This document shows positions 5,708 through 15,757 of a stretch of 64,000 nucleotides of DNA, piece by piece (position 1 is the stretch's first letter; the number at the start of each line of letters is the position of its first letter). The position numbers and the translations under genes are program-made. The notes under the pieces are model-generated. The model did no database searches, was not told where the DNA came from, and saw nothing but the letters and a program-made list of their open reading frames with translations. Origin of the DNA: an uncultured Muribaculaceae bacterium. GTDB lineage: Bacteria; Bacteroidota; Bacteroidia; Bacteroidales; Muribaculaceae. Location: positions 1-64,000 of the forward strand of contig CAJUQP010000002.1 of assembly GCA_910588245.1 (NCBI GenBank), given 5' to 3'.

Positions 5708-7420
5708 TCAGGCTTTGGAGGCTTTCTTCTGCTCTTTGGCCCAGGTGTCTTTAAGGCCAATGGTCTTATTGAAGACAAGTTTTTCGGGAGTGGAGTCAGG
5801 GTCGACAGTGTAGTAACCGAGTCTGGTAAACTGGAAATGGTCTTCCGCTTTGGCGTTGTCGGCCAGCCAAGGCTCGATCATGACGTTCTCGCGTATTTTC
5901 AGCGAATCAGGATTGAGGAGCTCGCGGAAATCTCCCTCTTCCGCCGACGGATTCTCTACGGCGAAAAGACGGTCATAGTCGCGCACCTCAGCCACTTTGG
6001 CATGGGGCACCGATACCCAGTGGAGAGTGCCTTTCACCTTTCGGTCGCTTCCGGGCATTCCGCTCTTTGTCTCGGGATCATACTCGGCATATATCTCCTC
6101 GATCTCACCATCGGCGTTTTTCTTCACTCCGGTACATTTTATGATATAGGCGCCTTTAAGACGCACCTCCTTGTCGGGCGACAGCCGGAAGAATTTCTTG
6201 GGAGGATTCTCCATGAAGTCCTCGCGTTCGATCCAGAGCTCGCGGGTGAAAGGCATCGCGTGCTTTCCCTCTTCGAGATTCTCGGGATTGTTGTCCATAT
6301 ATATGGTCTCTTCCTCCCCTTCAGGATAGTTGGTGAGCACGAGTTTGACGGGATTGACAACAGCGCTGACCCTTGTGGCCGTTTTGTTGAGATCCTCACG
6401 CACCGCATGCTCGAGAAGCTCTATGTGGTTGAGGGCTTCATAACGTGTATAACCGATACGGTTCACGAAGTCCTTGATGGCTGACGGGGTATAGCCGCGG
6501 CGGCGCAGGCCGCAGAGAGTCGGCATGCGGGGATCATCCCATCCGTTTACGAGGTTTTCCTTCACGAGCTGGAGGAGCTTGCGCTTGCTCATGACAGTAT
6601 AGGTGAGGTTGAGTCTGTTGAACTCTATCTGACGCGGGCAGTAGCTTTCATCAGCGAGTTCCTTCACGAAATACTCATATAGAGGGCGGTGGGGAACGAA
6701 TTCAAGTGTGCATATTGAATGGGTGACACCCTCGAAATAGTCGCTCTGACCATGTGCGAAATCATACATCGGGTAGACTTTCCATGTGGTGCCCGTGCGC
6801 CAGTGCGGGGTCTTGATGATGCGGTACATGATAGGATCGCGGAAGTGCATGTTGCTGTTGGCCATGTCGATCTTCGCGCGAAGCACCATAGATCCCTCCT
6901 CGAATTCCCCTTCGTTCATTCGGCGGAAGAGGTCAAGGTTCTCCTCTACGGGGCGGTTGCGGTAAGGGGAGTCGGTGCCGGGCTCCGTAGGAGTCCCTTT
7001 CTGTGCGGCGATCTGTTCGCTTGTCTGCTCGTCGACGTAAGCCTTGCCCTCCTTTATCATTCTTACGGCAAGATCATAAAGCTGTGGGAAATAGTCGCTT
7101 GCATAATATAGTCGGTCGCCCCAGTCATAACCGAGCCAGTGGATGTCGCGCTTGATGGCGTTGACATATTCCATATCCTCCTTCTGGGGATTGGTGTCAT
7201 CGAAACGCAGATTGCATGTGCCCCCGAATTTTTCAGCGGCTCCGAAATCCATTATGAAAGCCTTTGCGTGGCCTATGTGAAGATATCCGTTAGGTTCAGG
7301 CGGAAACCGTGTGCTCAGCCTTCCGCCGTTCTTGCCGGCGGCGAGGTCGTCTTTGATCTCCTGTTCTACAAAGTTGAGTCCGCCTTCATTTACGACTTCC
7401 TCCTCTATGATCTCTTTCAT
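5708..7420 (-). CDS. glnS: Glutaminyl-tRNA synthetase
   Basis: This 570-residue class I synthetase charges tRNA-Gln with glutamine directly. The nucleotide-binding motif PPEPNGYLHIGHAKAF (HIGH at residues 48-51) and the KMSKS-equivalent VMSKRKLL are present, followed by the beta-barrel anticodon-binding region to the end. The length is close to the E. coli enzyme (554). It appears to be a single-gene transcript, with a -7 element at 7472-7479 and the terminator at 5579-5617. Confidence 0.97.
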   Translation of the reverse strand: MKEIIEEEVVNEGGLNFVEQEIKDDLAAGKNGGRLSTRFPPEPNGYLHIGHAKAFIMDFGAAEKFGGTCNLRFDDTNPQKEDMEYVNAIKRDIHWLGYDWGDRLYYASDYFPQLYDLAVRMIKEGKAYVDEQTSEQIAAQKGTPTEPGTDSPYRNRPVEENLDLFRRMNEGEFEEGSMVLRAKIDMANSNMHFRDPIMYRIIKTPHWRTGTTWKVYPMYDFAHGQSDYFEGVTHSICTLEFVPHRPLYEYFVKELADESYCPRQIEFNRLNLTYTVMSKRKLLQLVKENLVNGWDDPRMPTLCGLRRRGYTPSAIKDFVNRIGYTRYEALNHIELLEHAVREDLNKTATRVSAVVNPVKLVLTNYPEGEEETIYMDNNPENLEEGKHAMPFTRELWIEREDFMENPPKKFFRLSPDKEVRLKGAYIIKCTGVKKNADGEIEEIYAEYDPETKSGMPGSDRKVKGTLHWVSVPHAKVAEVRDYDRLFAVENPSAEEGDFRELLNPDSLKIRENVMIEPWLADNAKAEDHFQFTRLGYYTVDPDSTPEKLVFNKTIGLKDTWAKEQKKASKA

Positions 7421-7471
7421 ATGCTAAACCAGTTGAAAATACGCCGTATGGGTGGCGTGTTAAATAAAATG

Positions 7472-7479
7472 CAAAATTA
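7472..7479 (-). promoter_or_regulatory. glnS promoter -7 element
   Basis: TAATTTTG on the minus strand matches TAnnTTTG, about 50 bases before the glnS ATG. No good -33 element was seen. The rest of 7421-7609 shows no gene. Confidence 0.5.
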
Positions 7480-7609
7480 ATAAAAGTTTTGGATATAAGC
7501 TCCCGCTGATATGTTAAAGGGGCTTTTGAGAATGTTTTTTTATAAAAAATCGGCGAAAGTCATTGCCGTATGAAATAAAAGCATTAACTTCGCGGTGCGA
7601 AAAACGCAA

Positions 7610-7697
7610 GGAGTGATGCTCGAGTGGCTGAAGAGGCACGCCTGGAAAGCGTGTATACGCCAAAAGCGTATCCCGAGTTCGAATCTCGGTCACTCCG
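7610..7697 (+). tRNA. tRNA-Ser, anticodon GGA
   Basis: The acceptor arms GGAGTGA and TCACTCC pair fully and the discriminator is G. The anticodon loop CTGGAAA gives GGA, decoding UCC and UCU serine codons. The long variable arm (TATACGCCAAAAGCGTAT) is the class II hallmark of serine tRNA, and the T-loop is TTCGAAT. CCA is not encoded. Confidence 0.95.
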
Positions 7698-7704
7698 CCG
7701 ATGT

Positions 7705-7737
7705 AATCCCGCAAGCAGTATTGCCTGCGGGATTTTT
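7705..7737 (+). terminator. Terminator after tRNA-Ser
   Basis: AATCCCGCA pairs with TGCGGGATT around a 12-base loop, followed by TTT. Confidence 0.75.
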
Positions 7738-7764
7738 GATATTATACCATATTAAATCGACATC

Positions 7765-10056
7765 ATGAAAAGAATCAAAGCCTTATTTATTATTGTGGCG
7801 ATGGCGGCTCTTCCTTCATACTCGGCTATCCCTGCCACAAAAGCCGAGAAGGAGAAAATGGACAAATTTGTCTCCGAACTGATATCCCGTATGACACTCG
7901 ACGAGAAGATCGGTCAGCTTAATCTTCCCCCCGGCGAGGATATCCAGACAGGGGATGCTATCAGGAGCAATCTCGGCTCGCTTGTCGCTTCAGGAAAGGC
8001 GGGAGGAACGTTCAATGTGAAGGGGGCTTCCAAAGTGCTCGAGCTTCAGAAACTTGCAGTCGAGAAGACTCGTCTCGGGATTCCCCTTCTGATCGGAATG
8101 GATGTCGTGCACGGTTATGAGACTGTATTCCCCATCCCGTTCGCACTCTCCGCATCCTGGGATATTCCGGCTATAGAAAATTCTGCCAGGATAGCGGCTA
8201 AGGAGGCTTCCGCAGCCGGCATCAACTGGACTTTCAGTCCGATGGTCGACATAAGCCGTGAACCCCGCTGGGGAAGAATGGCGGAGGGTGCCGGAGAAGA
8301 TCCTTATCTCGGTTCCAGAATAGCGGAAGCTATGGTCAGGGGCTATCAGGGGGATAGATTAAAAGGTAATGACGAGATTATGGCGTGTGTGAAGCATTTC
8401 GCTCTTTACGGTGCCCCTGACGCAGGACGGGATTATAATACGGTTGACATGAGCCGTGTAAGGATGTATAATGATTATCTTGCTCCTTATAAGGCGGCCT
8501 CCGATGCCGGTGCGGGATCGTTCATGTCATCATTCAATCTTGTGGATTACGTTCCCGCTACGGCCAATAAATGGCTTCTGACCGATCTCCTTCGCGACCA
8601 ATGGGGCTTCAAGGGTTTTGTCGTGACGGATTATGGATCGATCAACGAGATGAAATCTCACGGAATGGGCGATAGTCCGGAAAACTCTGTCCGTACCCTT
8701 AAGGCCGGCACCGATATGGATATGTCGTCGGATGCGTTTATCTCCAATCTTGCCGATGCTGTCGGTAAGGGAATCGTGTCGGAAGCGGAGATTGACAAAG
8801 CTCTGCGCCGAGTGCTTGAGGCGAAGTATATGCTGGGTCTGTTCGACAACCCGTATAAATATAATGATATCGGGAGAGAAAAAAGCGATATCTATAGCGA
8901 AGCAAACAGAAAAGCCGCCCGCGATCTGGCTGCCGAGACTTTTGTGCTCTTGCGCAACGAGGGCAAAATTCTTCCGATTGAGAAAAAGGGAAAAATCGCT
9001 TTGATAGGTCCGCTTGCCAACACTTCCGCCAATATGTGCGGCACCTGGAGTGTGGCTGCTGATTTCCCGAAATACAAGACTCTTCTCCAGGGATTCCGCG
9101 ATGCAGTGGGCGACAAGGCAGAGATCCGTTATGCCAAAGGGAGCAACGTATATTCCGACAAGGATATCGAGGCGGCCGGATCTGTTTTCGGACGGGATAT
9201 CCGTGATCCGAGAAGCGAAGAGGAATTGCTGGATGAAGCTGTCGCTGTCGCCAAAGAAGCCGACGTGATTGTGGCAGCCATGGGGGAGACTTCCGAAAGC
9301 ACGGGCGAGGCGGCCTGCCGCACGGATCTCACCATTCCCGATACTCAGAGAAGACTTCTGGAAGCTCTCATCGCGACTGGCAAACCTTTGGTTCTTATCA
9401 ACTTCTCAGGCAGACCGACGGTCATGACGTGGGAGTCTGAGAATATCCCTGCAATAATGAATGTATGGTTTGCCGGTTCGGAAGGCGCCGACGCCATTGC
9501 CGATGTTGTATTCGGAGAAAAGAATCCTTCCGGAAAGCTCACCGCCACGATGCCCCGTAATGTCGGACAGATTCCTATACATTACAACCATATGCGTACC
9601 GGCAGGCCTGCCACGAGTGAGTCTTTCCAGAAATTTCGCAGCAATTATATAGATTCCGGCATAACACCGCTGTATCCTTTCGGATTTGGTCTGAGCTACA
9701 CTGATTTCACCTACGGGAAGATTGAACTCGACAGCGACAGGCTTTCCTCAGGAGGAGAGATAAACGCCTCTGTCACCGTGACCAACAGCGGCGACAGGAC
9801 CGGTGATGAAATTGTTCAATTCTATATCAGCGATCCTGCCGCATCTCTGGCACGTCCTGTCAAGGAACTGAAGTATTTTGAAAGGATTAGTCTCAAGCCG
9901 GGCGAAAGCCGAAAGATAACTTTCCCGATAACTGCCGAGAATCTGAAATTCTATAATTCAGATCTCGAATTTGTTGCCGAACCCGGTCTTTTCCGGGTGA
10001 TGGCCGGACCTGACAGCGAGAGGCTCTCTTCCGCTGAATTCACCCTTGTCGAATAG
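7765..10056 (+). CDS. bglX: Periplasmic beta-glucosidase, glycoside hydrolase family 3
   Basis: This 763-residue exo-glycosidase removes terminal beta-linked glucose (or related sugars) from oligosaccharides. A signal peptide covers about residues 1-20. The GH3 barrel carries EPRWGR (166-171), KHF (210-212) and the nucleophile region GFVVTDYGS with Asp-289. The second alpha/beta domain holds the acid/base region, and a fibronectin III-like domain ends the protein (about 670-763). Length and domain order match BglX. A sialate esterase follows by 90 bases, so the two may act together on host or dietary glycans, but no SusC/SusD pair is nearby. Confidence 0.92.
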   Translation: MKRIKALFIIVAMAALPSYSAIPATKAEKEKMDKFVSELISRMTLDEKIGQLNLPPGEDIQTGDAIRSNLGSLVASGKAGGTFNVKGASKVLELQKLAVEKTRLGIPLLIGMDVVHGYETVFPIPFALSASWDIPAIENSARIAAKEASAAGINWTFSPMVDISREPRWGRMAEGAGEDPYLGSRIAEAMVRGYQGDRLKGNDEIMACVKHFALYGAPDAGRDYNTVDMSRVRMYNDYLAPYKAASDAGAGSFMSSFNLVDYVPATANKWLLTDLLRDQWGFKGFVVTDYGSINEMKSHGMGDSPENSVRTLKAGTDMDMSSDAFISNLADAVGKGIVSEAEIDKALRRVLEAKYMLGLFDNPYKYNDIGREKSDIYSEANRKAARDLAAETFVLLRNEGKILPIEKKGKIALIGPLANTSANMCGTWSVAADFPKYKTLLQGFRDAVGDKAEIRYAKGSNVYSDKDIEAAGSVFGRDIRDPRSEEELLDEAVAVAKEADVIVAAMGETSESTGEAACRTDLTIPDTQRRLLEALIATGKPLVLINFSGRPTVMTWESENIPAIMNVWFAGSEGADAIADVVFGEKNPSGKLTATMPRNVGQIPIHYNHMRTGRPATSESFQKFRSNYIDSGITPLYPFGFGLSYTDFTYGKIELDSDRLSSGGEINASVTVTNSGDRTGDEIVQFYISDPAASLARPVKELKYFERISLKPGESRKITFPITAENLKFYNSDLEFVAEPGLFRVMAGPDSERLSSAEFTLVE

Positions 10057-10146
10057 GATGTGGCTGGGAGCATGTCTTTGAATCTCATAGAATGGTTAGA
10101 TATTTAAGACATTGTTGTAAAAGAATTATATAAAGATATATATATT

Positions 10147-11592
10147 ATGTTTGAGAAAATGTACTTAAGACCGGCTCTTATTATGTCGGCAATCATACTG
10201 GCGGCTTCCGCAGACGGGAAGGTCGTACCGTCGAATCTTATCGGCGACAACATGGTGCTTCAGCAGAATGCCGACGTGCGCCTTTGGGGAAGTGCGGATC
10301 CCGGTGCACGTCTCGTCGTGAAGACGTCATGGAGTGATGCCACGGCTACCTGCAAGGCCGACAGCCGGGGTAAGTGGGAAGTCACCGTGAAGACTCCCCG
10401 GGCCAGTTTCACACCGCAGACCGTTACAATAAGCGACGGCACCCCGCTCACACTGAATGATGTGCTGATAGGGGAGGTGTGGCTTGCCTCAGGACAAAGC
10501 AACATGGAAATGCCCTTGAAGGGATTCGGCGGATGCAATGTGGAGGGGGGCACTGATGAGATAGCCGCCTCCGGCAGATGGGCCGACCGTGTGAGGTTTT
10601 TCAATGTGCCGCTTCGTCAGAGCTACGAACCTGTAGACTCCGTCGACGGTCAATGGCTTGTGCCCGGTCCCGACACTTCGTCTGACTTCAGCGCCACCGC
10701 CTGGTATTTCGCCACGCGTCTCAGCGAGGTGTTAGATATACCGGTGGGAGTGGTGAGCTGCGCCCACGGAGGAGCCCGGGTGGAGAGCTGGCTCCCGAAG
10801 GAGATTCTTAAAGAATATCCCGACGTGTCGCTCGATAGGAAAGACATCGAGGGTATGGTGCACTATCTAAGGCCGATGATGATGTACAACGCCATGTTCA
10901 ACCCGGTGAAGAATTATACGGTCAATGGTATGATCTGGTATCAGGGATGCTCCAATGTCGGTGCGCATGCGGACTATGCTCCCCGCCTCGCGCGCCTGGT
11001 TGACCATTGGCGCGGTGAGCTTGGAAGAGGTGAGATACCTTTCTATGCCGTGGAGATAGCTCCGTATGATTATGATTCGCCGGAGCAGGACGGCAAGGGA
11101 GCCTATCTGCGGGAAGCCCAGTGGAAATCGCTGGAGATGATTCCCAATAGCGGTATGATCAGCACTAACGATCTCGTGCAACCATATGAGCGGTTAAATA
11201 TTCATCCCGCCAATAAAGCCGGTGTCGGCCATAGGCTTGCAAGTCTGGCTCTCAACCGCACTTATGGCAAGAAACAGTTCCTCTGCAACAGTCCGCGTTA
11301 TGTCGGTCATAAAGTGAAGGGGAATGAAGTATGGGTGGCGATTGAAGCTAAAGACAACGGCATATGCCGCAACTATGATATCCGCGGCTTCGAGGTGGCC
11401 GGGAAAGACCGTAAGTTCTATCCCGCTGACAATGCGCGGCTCAACTGGCAGACCAACGAGATTGTCGTGTCGTCAGACAAGGTGGCTGAGCCTGTGGCTG
11501 TGAGATATTGCTTCAAAGATTTCGAGCCGGGCACGCTCTACGGCGGCGACTGGTTGCCGCTCATCCCTTTCCGCAGTGATGACTGGGAATGA
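10147..11592 (+). CDS. Sialate O-acetylesterase, SGNH/GDSL fold
   Basis: This secreted 481-residue esterase removes O-acetyl groups from sialic acids or from acetylated glycans. A signal peptide covers about residues 1-22. The GQSNMEMPL block gives the nucleophile Ser-118, MIWYQGCSN is the family's second conserved block, and the acid-His pair would come from the region around NIHPANKAG. An N-terminal beta domain (about 25-100) is typical of the longer Bacteroidetes members. It fits with the sialic-type acid genes 15 kb away, but may instead serve scavenging of mucin glycans. Confidence 0.85.
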   Translation: MFEKMYLRPALIMSAIILAASADGKVVPSNLIGDNMVLQQNADVRLWGSADPGARLVVKTSWSDATATCKADSRGKWEVTVKTPRASFTPQTVTISDGTPLTLNDVLIGEVWLASGQSNMEMPLKGFGGCNVEGGTDEIAASGRWADRVRFFNVPLRQSYEPVDSVDGQWLVPGPDTSSDFSATAWYFATRLSEVLDIPVGVVSCAHGGARVESWLPKEILKEYPDVSLDRKDIEGMVHYLRPMMMYNAMFNPVKNYTVNGMIWYQGCSNVGAHADYAPRLARLVDHWRGELGRGEIPFYAVEIAPYDYDSPEQDGKGAYLREAQWKSLEMIPNSGMISTNDLVQPYERLNIHPANKAGVGHRLASLALNRTYGKKQFLCNSPRYVGHKVKGNEVWVAIEAKDNGICRNYDIRGFEVAGKDRKFYPADNARLNWQTNEIVVSSDKVAEPVAVRYCFKDFEPGTLYGGDWLPLIPFRSDDWE

Positions 11593-11622
11593 CGGCCGAA
11601 TGGCGCTGACCTCCAGACTCCA

Positions 11623-12960
11623 TCATTGAGATCTGACTGTGAGGCGTCTCCGCATCTCCCGGGGCCACAGAAAGGCCAGTATCAAGCCTCTCATCGCGAG
11701 ATATGAAATGAACGCGGTCCAGAGCATATGGTTTGAAAGCGGCCCGAAGAAACCTCCGTCGACGAAGTCGCCGGAGAAAGCCACGCAAAAGAATATCACC
11801 GATGCCGACAGAGTTGCAATGAGCATTTTGCCGGTGTCGGTGATTCCTATATAGAAACCATCATATATGAATGCCCAGACCGAGACAGCCGGTATCAGCC
11901 ATATCCATGTCTTCATCTCCCTGACTCCTGTCCTCACGCCTTCTTCGTCGGTGAGGATGTCGGTCAGCGCCCCGCACCCTGTGGCATATAAGCATGAGAA
12001 AACCGCGGCTACCCCTGCGGCCCACAACAACAGGGCCTTGACATAGCGTGAGAGCATACCGGCCTCTCTGGCTCCATAAGCTTTCCCCGTCAGGGCCTCG
12101 GCACTGAAAGAGAAACCGTCCATAAAGAATGAGAATAGGGTGAAGAACTGCATCACCACTGCGTTGACGGCCAAAGTCTGCGCCCCCAGTCTCGCACCTG
12201 CGGCGGTGACTCCGAGAGTCACCGATATGATACAGAATGAACGGAAGAAAAGGTTGGAATTGACTGAGAAGAATCTTCCTATGCCTGCGCCGGAGATTAT
12301 GTCGCGGAGAGGTGGAAACAGCGTGCGCCCCCTCATGAACCGTAAGGCCGCGATCAAGGCTATGACGAATCCGGCCCAGTTAGCGGATACTGTTCCAACG
12401 GCCACCCCGTCGAATCCCATGCCTAATCCGAATACCAGCAACAGACTTGCCGCGATGTTGATCACATTTACGCTTATGGCCACGACCATAGGCCAGAATG
12501 TTGACTGCATGCCGACAAACCATCCGCTCAGAGCCATCGTGGCCAAAAGCGACGGCGCCTCCCATATGCATATTCTGAAATATCGCCTTACCAGATGTTC
12601 CACCTCCGGTTCGGCTCCTATGAGGCGAAGCATCAGCGAAAGCAGCGGCTGCCGCAACAATACGAGGACGAGACCTATCAGCAGACCGAGAAGCAGGGAG
12701 CGGATGAACACTTTGGATATCTCACTGTCATCATCAGCTCCGAAAGCGGTGGCTGTAAGCCCCGTGGTGCCCATGCGCAGGAATCCGAACAGCCAGAAGA
12801 TCACATTGAGCATCGTAGTTCCCACGGCTATGGCCGCGAGAAAGAGCTCCGAACCGAGATGACCGGAAATGGCTGTATCACAAAGGCCGAGCAGCGGCAC
12901 CGTGATATTGCTCACGATAGCCGGTATGCTCAGCCTCAATATCTCTTTTGATGTGCTCAA
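11623..12960 (-). CDS. MATE-family multidrug/metabolite exporter
   Basis: This 445-residue inner-membrane protein has about 12 hydrophobic segments and the family's twofold repeat. The opening (LRLSIPAIVSNITVPLLGLCDTAISGHLG) is typical of DinF-like MATE transporters, which exchange Na+ or H+ for drugs or metabolites. It is the last gene of a leftward operon, 2 bases after the S9 peptidase. The substrate cannot be told from sequence. Confidence 0.9.
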   Translation of the reverse strand: MSTSKEILRLSIPAIVSNITVPLLGLCDTAISGHLGSELFLAAIAVGTTMLNVIFWLFGFLRMGTTGLTATAFGADDDSEISKVFIRSLLLGLLIGLVLVLLRQPLLSLMLRLIGAEPEVEHLVRRYFRICIWEAPSLLATMALSGWFVGMQSTFWPMVVAISVNVINIAASLLLVFGLGMGFDGVAVGTVSANWAGFVIALIAALRFMRGRTLFPPLRDIISGAGIGRFFSVNSNLFFRSFCIISVTLGVTAAGARLGAQTLAVNAVVMQFFTLFSFFMDGFSFSAEALTGKAYGAREAGMLSRYVKALLLWAAGVAAVFSCLYATGCGALTDILTDEEGVRTGVREMKTWIWLIPAVSVWAFIYDGFYIGITDTGKMLIATLSASVIFFCVAFSGDFVDGGFFGPLSNHMLWTAFISYLAMRGLILAFLWPREMRRRLTVRSQ

Positions 12961-12962
12961 TG

Positions 12963-15719
12963 TCAGAAGCCGAAATCCTGTCCTTTACGCACTGCGGGAA
13001 TTCCCTCCTTCATCCAGCGGGGCATCGGTTCGCCTTTCAGGTAATGGTCGAAGAACTGCTGCAGACGGCGGGTGATGTCCTTGCGGTTGCGGCGTTCCTT
13101 AAGGTTATGCGCCTCTCCGTTGTACTGGAGCATCCACACGGGTTTCCCGAGACGGCGCAGGGCCATGAACATCTCTATGCCCTGATACCAGGGCACCGCA
13201 CCGTCGTCGTCATTATGCATTATAAGGAGTGGGGTGTGGACTCTGTCGGCATGGAACACCGGCGAGTTGGCGATATACAGCTCCGGCGCCTCCCATAGAT
13301 TGCGGCCTATGCGGCTCTGGCCAACCTCATACTGCGCCTGGCGTGAATCGCCCGAACCCCAGCGGATGCCGCCGAAGGCCGATGTCATGTTGGCTACAGG
13401 CGCTCCTGATCCGGCACACGCGAACATATTGGTGCGCGTCACGAGATAAGCTGTCTGATAGCCGCCCCAGCTCTGGCCGTCGATGCCTACACGCTTGATG
13501 TCGATGTTGGGGTACTGCCGGCATACCTCCTCTACACCGGAACATACATAGTTGTAGGCATTCTCTCCGGGTATTCCGGCGGTGTAATGGATGTCGGGTA
13601 CGAATATGGCATAGCCTCTGCTGGCGTAGAACGGGAAGTTGATCCAGCTCCACGATGGCTCCATGTCCCAGTGTTTATAGAGGTTGTCGGAATATATCTC
13701 GTAGAAATATGTCAGCATGGGATACTGCTTGTCCGGATCGAAATCCTCCGGGAGGATCAGGATTCCTTCGGAGGGCTTGCCGTCGTAGGCGTTCCATCTG
13801 AAGAGGCGCGCGGTGCCCCAGTTATAGTCTTTCATCCAGGGGTTGGAGTCGCTCACTTTCGTTGTTTTCGAAGGCACGAGACCACGGGAGACATATACAT
13901 TAGGCGAAGTGTTGAAATTCCCCTGAATCCAGCTGTAGACATCGGCATCCTTGGCCTTCCTGACTTCCGTGAACATATATTCTTCAAGAAAATCTACCTT
14001 CGGAGCAATGGATTTTGCGGAGAAAACAGCTGATGCGAGTCCGTTGCGTTTGTCTTTATAGTCGAAAAGGGAATAAAGCACCTTGTCGCCTGATTTATAG
14101 AACCTCTGTTCCGGATCGGTCTTTATGGCGCGGATGCGGAGATTCATTCTTTTCCCCTCCCCGGCGGTGAGATTTACTGGCTCGGCGACACCGAGAGGAT
14201 CGAGCGATATGACATCATATCGGTCATAGACGAGCACGCGTGCATCGCCTTCCGTCCATCCCATCACTCCGTAGGCATCTCTCTCCTTGAGAGGTGTGTC
14301 GGTATCCTCGTCCCAAAGATGCTGCTCAACCTTCCCGCTGATCATTCTGGTCTGTGATGCGGCGATGTCGTAGGCGTGATAACGTCGGTCGGCAAACCAG
14401 AGCACATATCTGTCTGCGGGGGATAGACGGTAGGATCCGGCGGGCGCGTAGCCCACGTTGCGTTCCTCTCCCGTGGCGACATTTTTGAGATATAACCTGA
14501 CAGGGTACTGGTAGTTCCACTGTTCGTTTATCATGTTTTCCGAATGGTCGGCCACCAGAGCCCAGTCGGCATCCCATCTGTCGGGAGCCGATACCATGGC
14601 ATGGGGATTGGATGTGATGAGGGTCTGGCGTCCACTCTCAAGATCGATGGCTACAGGGTAAGTGTGCTCACGGAGCCTTTTCACGGAGATTCTCTCCTGC
14701 GGAGGAGTCATGGGTGCATCCCACCTCCAGATGTCGAGCGCGGGAGTCTCGAAGCTGACGAGTGTTGTGTCGTCGGGGGCGACTTCAGGAGCGACCCCCA
14801 CTATGAGCCTGCGGCCGTTATGGGAGAAGAGAGGCCGGGAATATTGGTTGAGGAAGAGCCCGTCGCCTGCCTGTACCTTTATCTGCCTCGGATCGTGGTT
14901 TTCGCGGGTGAGGTCGGATATGAAGAGATCGCTGCGGCGTGTGCCGGTCTCAGTCGAGTCGTCGGAAGCTATATATGCGAGCTGCGATGCCTGCTCATTG
15001 AAGACCGGACGGCCATAGTGGCGCTTGTCACGGTCAATGAGCACGAAAGAGTCGTCGGAAAGCCGGAGCACTCCGGTTCCGTTGGTGGCGAGAGTGTCTT
15101 TCTTGGCCTTCAGGAGAGTCACCGCAAGGCGCGATCCGTCTTTGGAGAAGACATATTTGTCGACCCAGTTGATTGTGCGCGATGTCCCCGCCGCGAGATT
15201 CCTGACAACAAGCGGACGCCCGGCTTTCTTGTCTTTCAGCTGTTTGGGCTTGATCAGCGCTGTGTCGCAGGAGAGCCACGCCACGCATTGTCCCCCCCTC
15301 TCAGGCACGGCATATGATATGACTCTCGCGATCTTCTCAGTCTTGCCGGTGGCGAGGTCGATGATCGCCAGCGAATCCTGTGGCAGATCGAAATCTTTCT
15401 TCTTGGCTATCTTCGCGTCGCGGGTCTGTTTATAGAGTGGACGCACAAGGGCGAAAGCCCATTTTCCGTCGGCCGAGAAAGAGGGACGATAGCCTCGGGC
15501 TATCTCTATGCGGTTGCCTTTGGCTGTGTTGTTGAAGAAGAGTGTGCCGTCGCCTTCCTGTGGATTGACGGCATACGATTCCCATGTGCCGTTGTCGGTG
15601 ATCGCGTAATTTGTCACTTTCTCCCATCTGTCGAAATCAGAATGGTCGAGCACCTTCTTGGCGTAGGCCGGCGCCGATGCCAGGAGCAGCGACAGCGCGA
15701 GTGTCATTGTCGTTTTCAT
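12963..15719 (-). CDS. Prolyl-oligopeptidase-family (S9) serine peptidase
   Basis: This exported 918-residue peptidase has a signal peptide (MKTTMTLALSLLLASAPAYA), an N-terminal beta-propeller-like region of about 600 residues, and a C-terminal alpha/beta-hydrolase domain. The nucleophile lies in DGQSWGGYQT (Ser-750), with the acid in NDDDGAVPW and the histidine in EAHNLK. Similar Bacteroidetes proteins cleave dipeptides or short peptides in the periplasm. I take the ATG at 15719, because the 14 residues before it would precede the signal peptide. It follows ribBA by 38 bases. Confidence 0.88.
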   Translation of the reverse strand: MKTTMTLALSLLLASAPAYAKKVLDHSDFDRWEKVTNYAITDNGTWESYAVNPQEGDGTLFFNNTAKGNRIEIARGYRPSFSADGKWAFALVRPLYKQTRDAKIAKKKDFDLPQDSLAIIDLATGKTEKIARVISYAVPERGGQCVAWLSCDTALIKPKQLKDKKAGRPLVVRNLAAGTSRTINWVDKYVFSKDGSRLAVTLLKAKKDTLATNGTGVLRLSDDSFVLIDRDKRHYGRPVFNEQASQLAYIASDDSTETGTRRSDLFISDLTRENHDPRQIKVQAGDGLFLNQYSRPLFSHNGRRLIVGVAPEVAPDDTTLVSFETPALDIWRWDAPMTPPQERISVKRLREHTYPVAIDLESGRQTLITSNPHAMVSAPDRWDADWALVADHSENMINEQWNYQYPVRLYLKNVATGEERNVGYAPAGSYRLSPADRYVLWFADRRYHAYDIAASQTRMISGKVEQHLWDEDTDTPLKERDAYGVMGWTEGDARVLVYDRYDVISLDPLGVAEPVNLTAGEGKRMNLRIRAIKTDPEQRFYKSGDKVLYSLFDYKDKRNGLASAVFSAKSIAPKVDFLEEYMFTEVRKAKDADVYSWIQGNFNTSPNVYVSRGLVPSKTTKVSDSNPWMKDYNWGTARLFRWNAYDGKPSEGILILPEDFDPDKQYPMLTYFYEIYSDNLYKHWDMEPSWSWINFPFYASRGYAIFVPDIHYTAGIPGENAYNYVCSGVEEVCRQYPNIDIKRVGIDGQSWGGYQTAYLVTRTNMFACAGSGAPVANMTSAFGGIRWGSGDSRQAQYEVGQSRIGRNLWEAPELYIANSPVFHADRVHTPLLIMHNDDDGAVPWYQGIEMFMALRRLGKPVWMLQYNGEAHNLKERRNRKDITRRLQQFFDHYLKGEPMPRWMKEGIPAVRKGQDFGF

Positions 15720-15757
15720 GAGTATGTGGAGTTGTTTGGTGTCCGTATGTGTGGGTT

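Noticed and set aside
7514..7714. Minus-strand frame across the tRNA-Ser gene
   Set aside because: It overlaps a well-formed tRNA and has no protein features.
12140..12862. A 240-codon open frame on the plus strand
   Set aside because: It is antisense to the MATE transporter gene, whose hydrophobic codons create long open frames on the other strand; no recognisable protein features.
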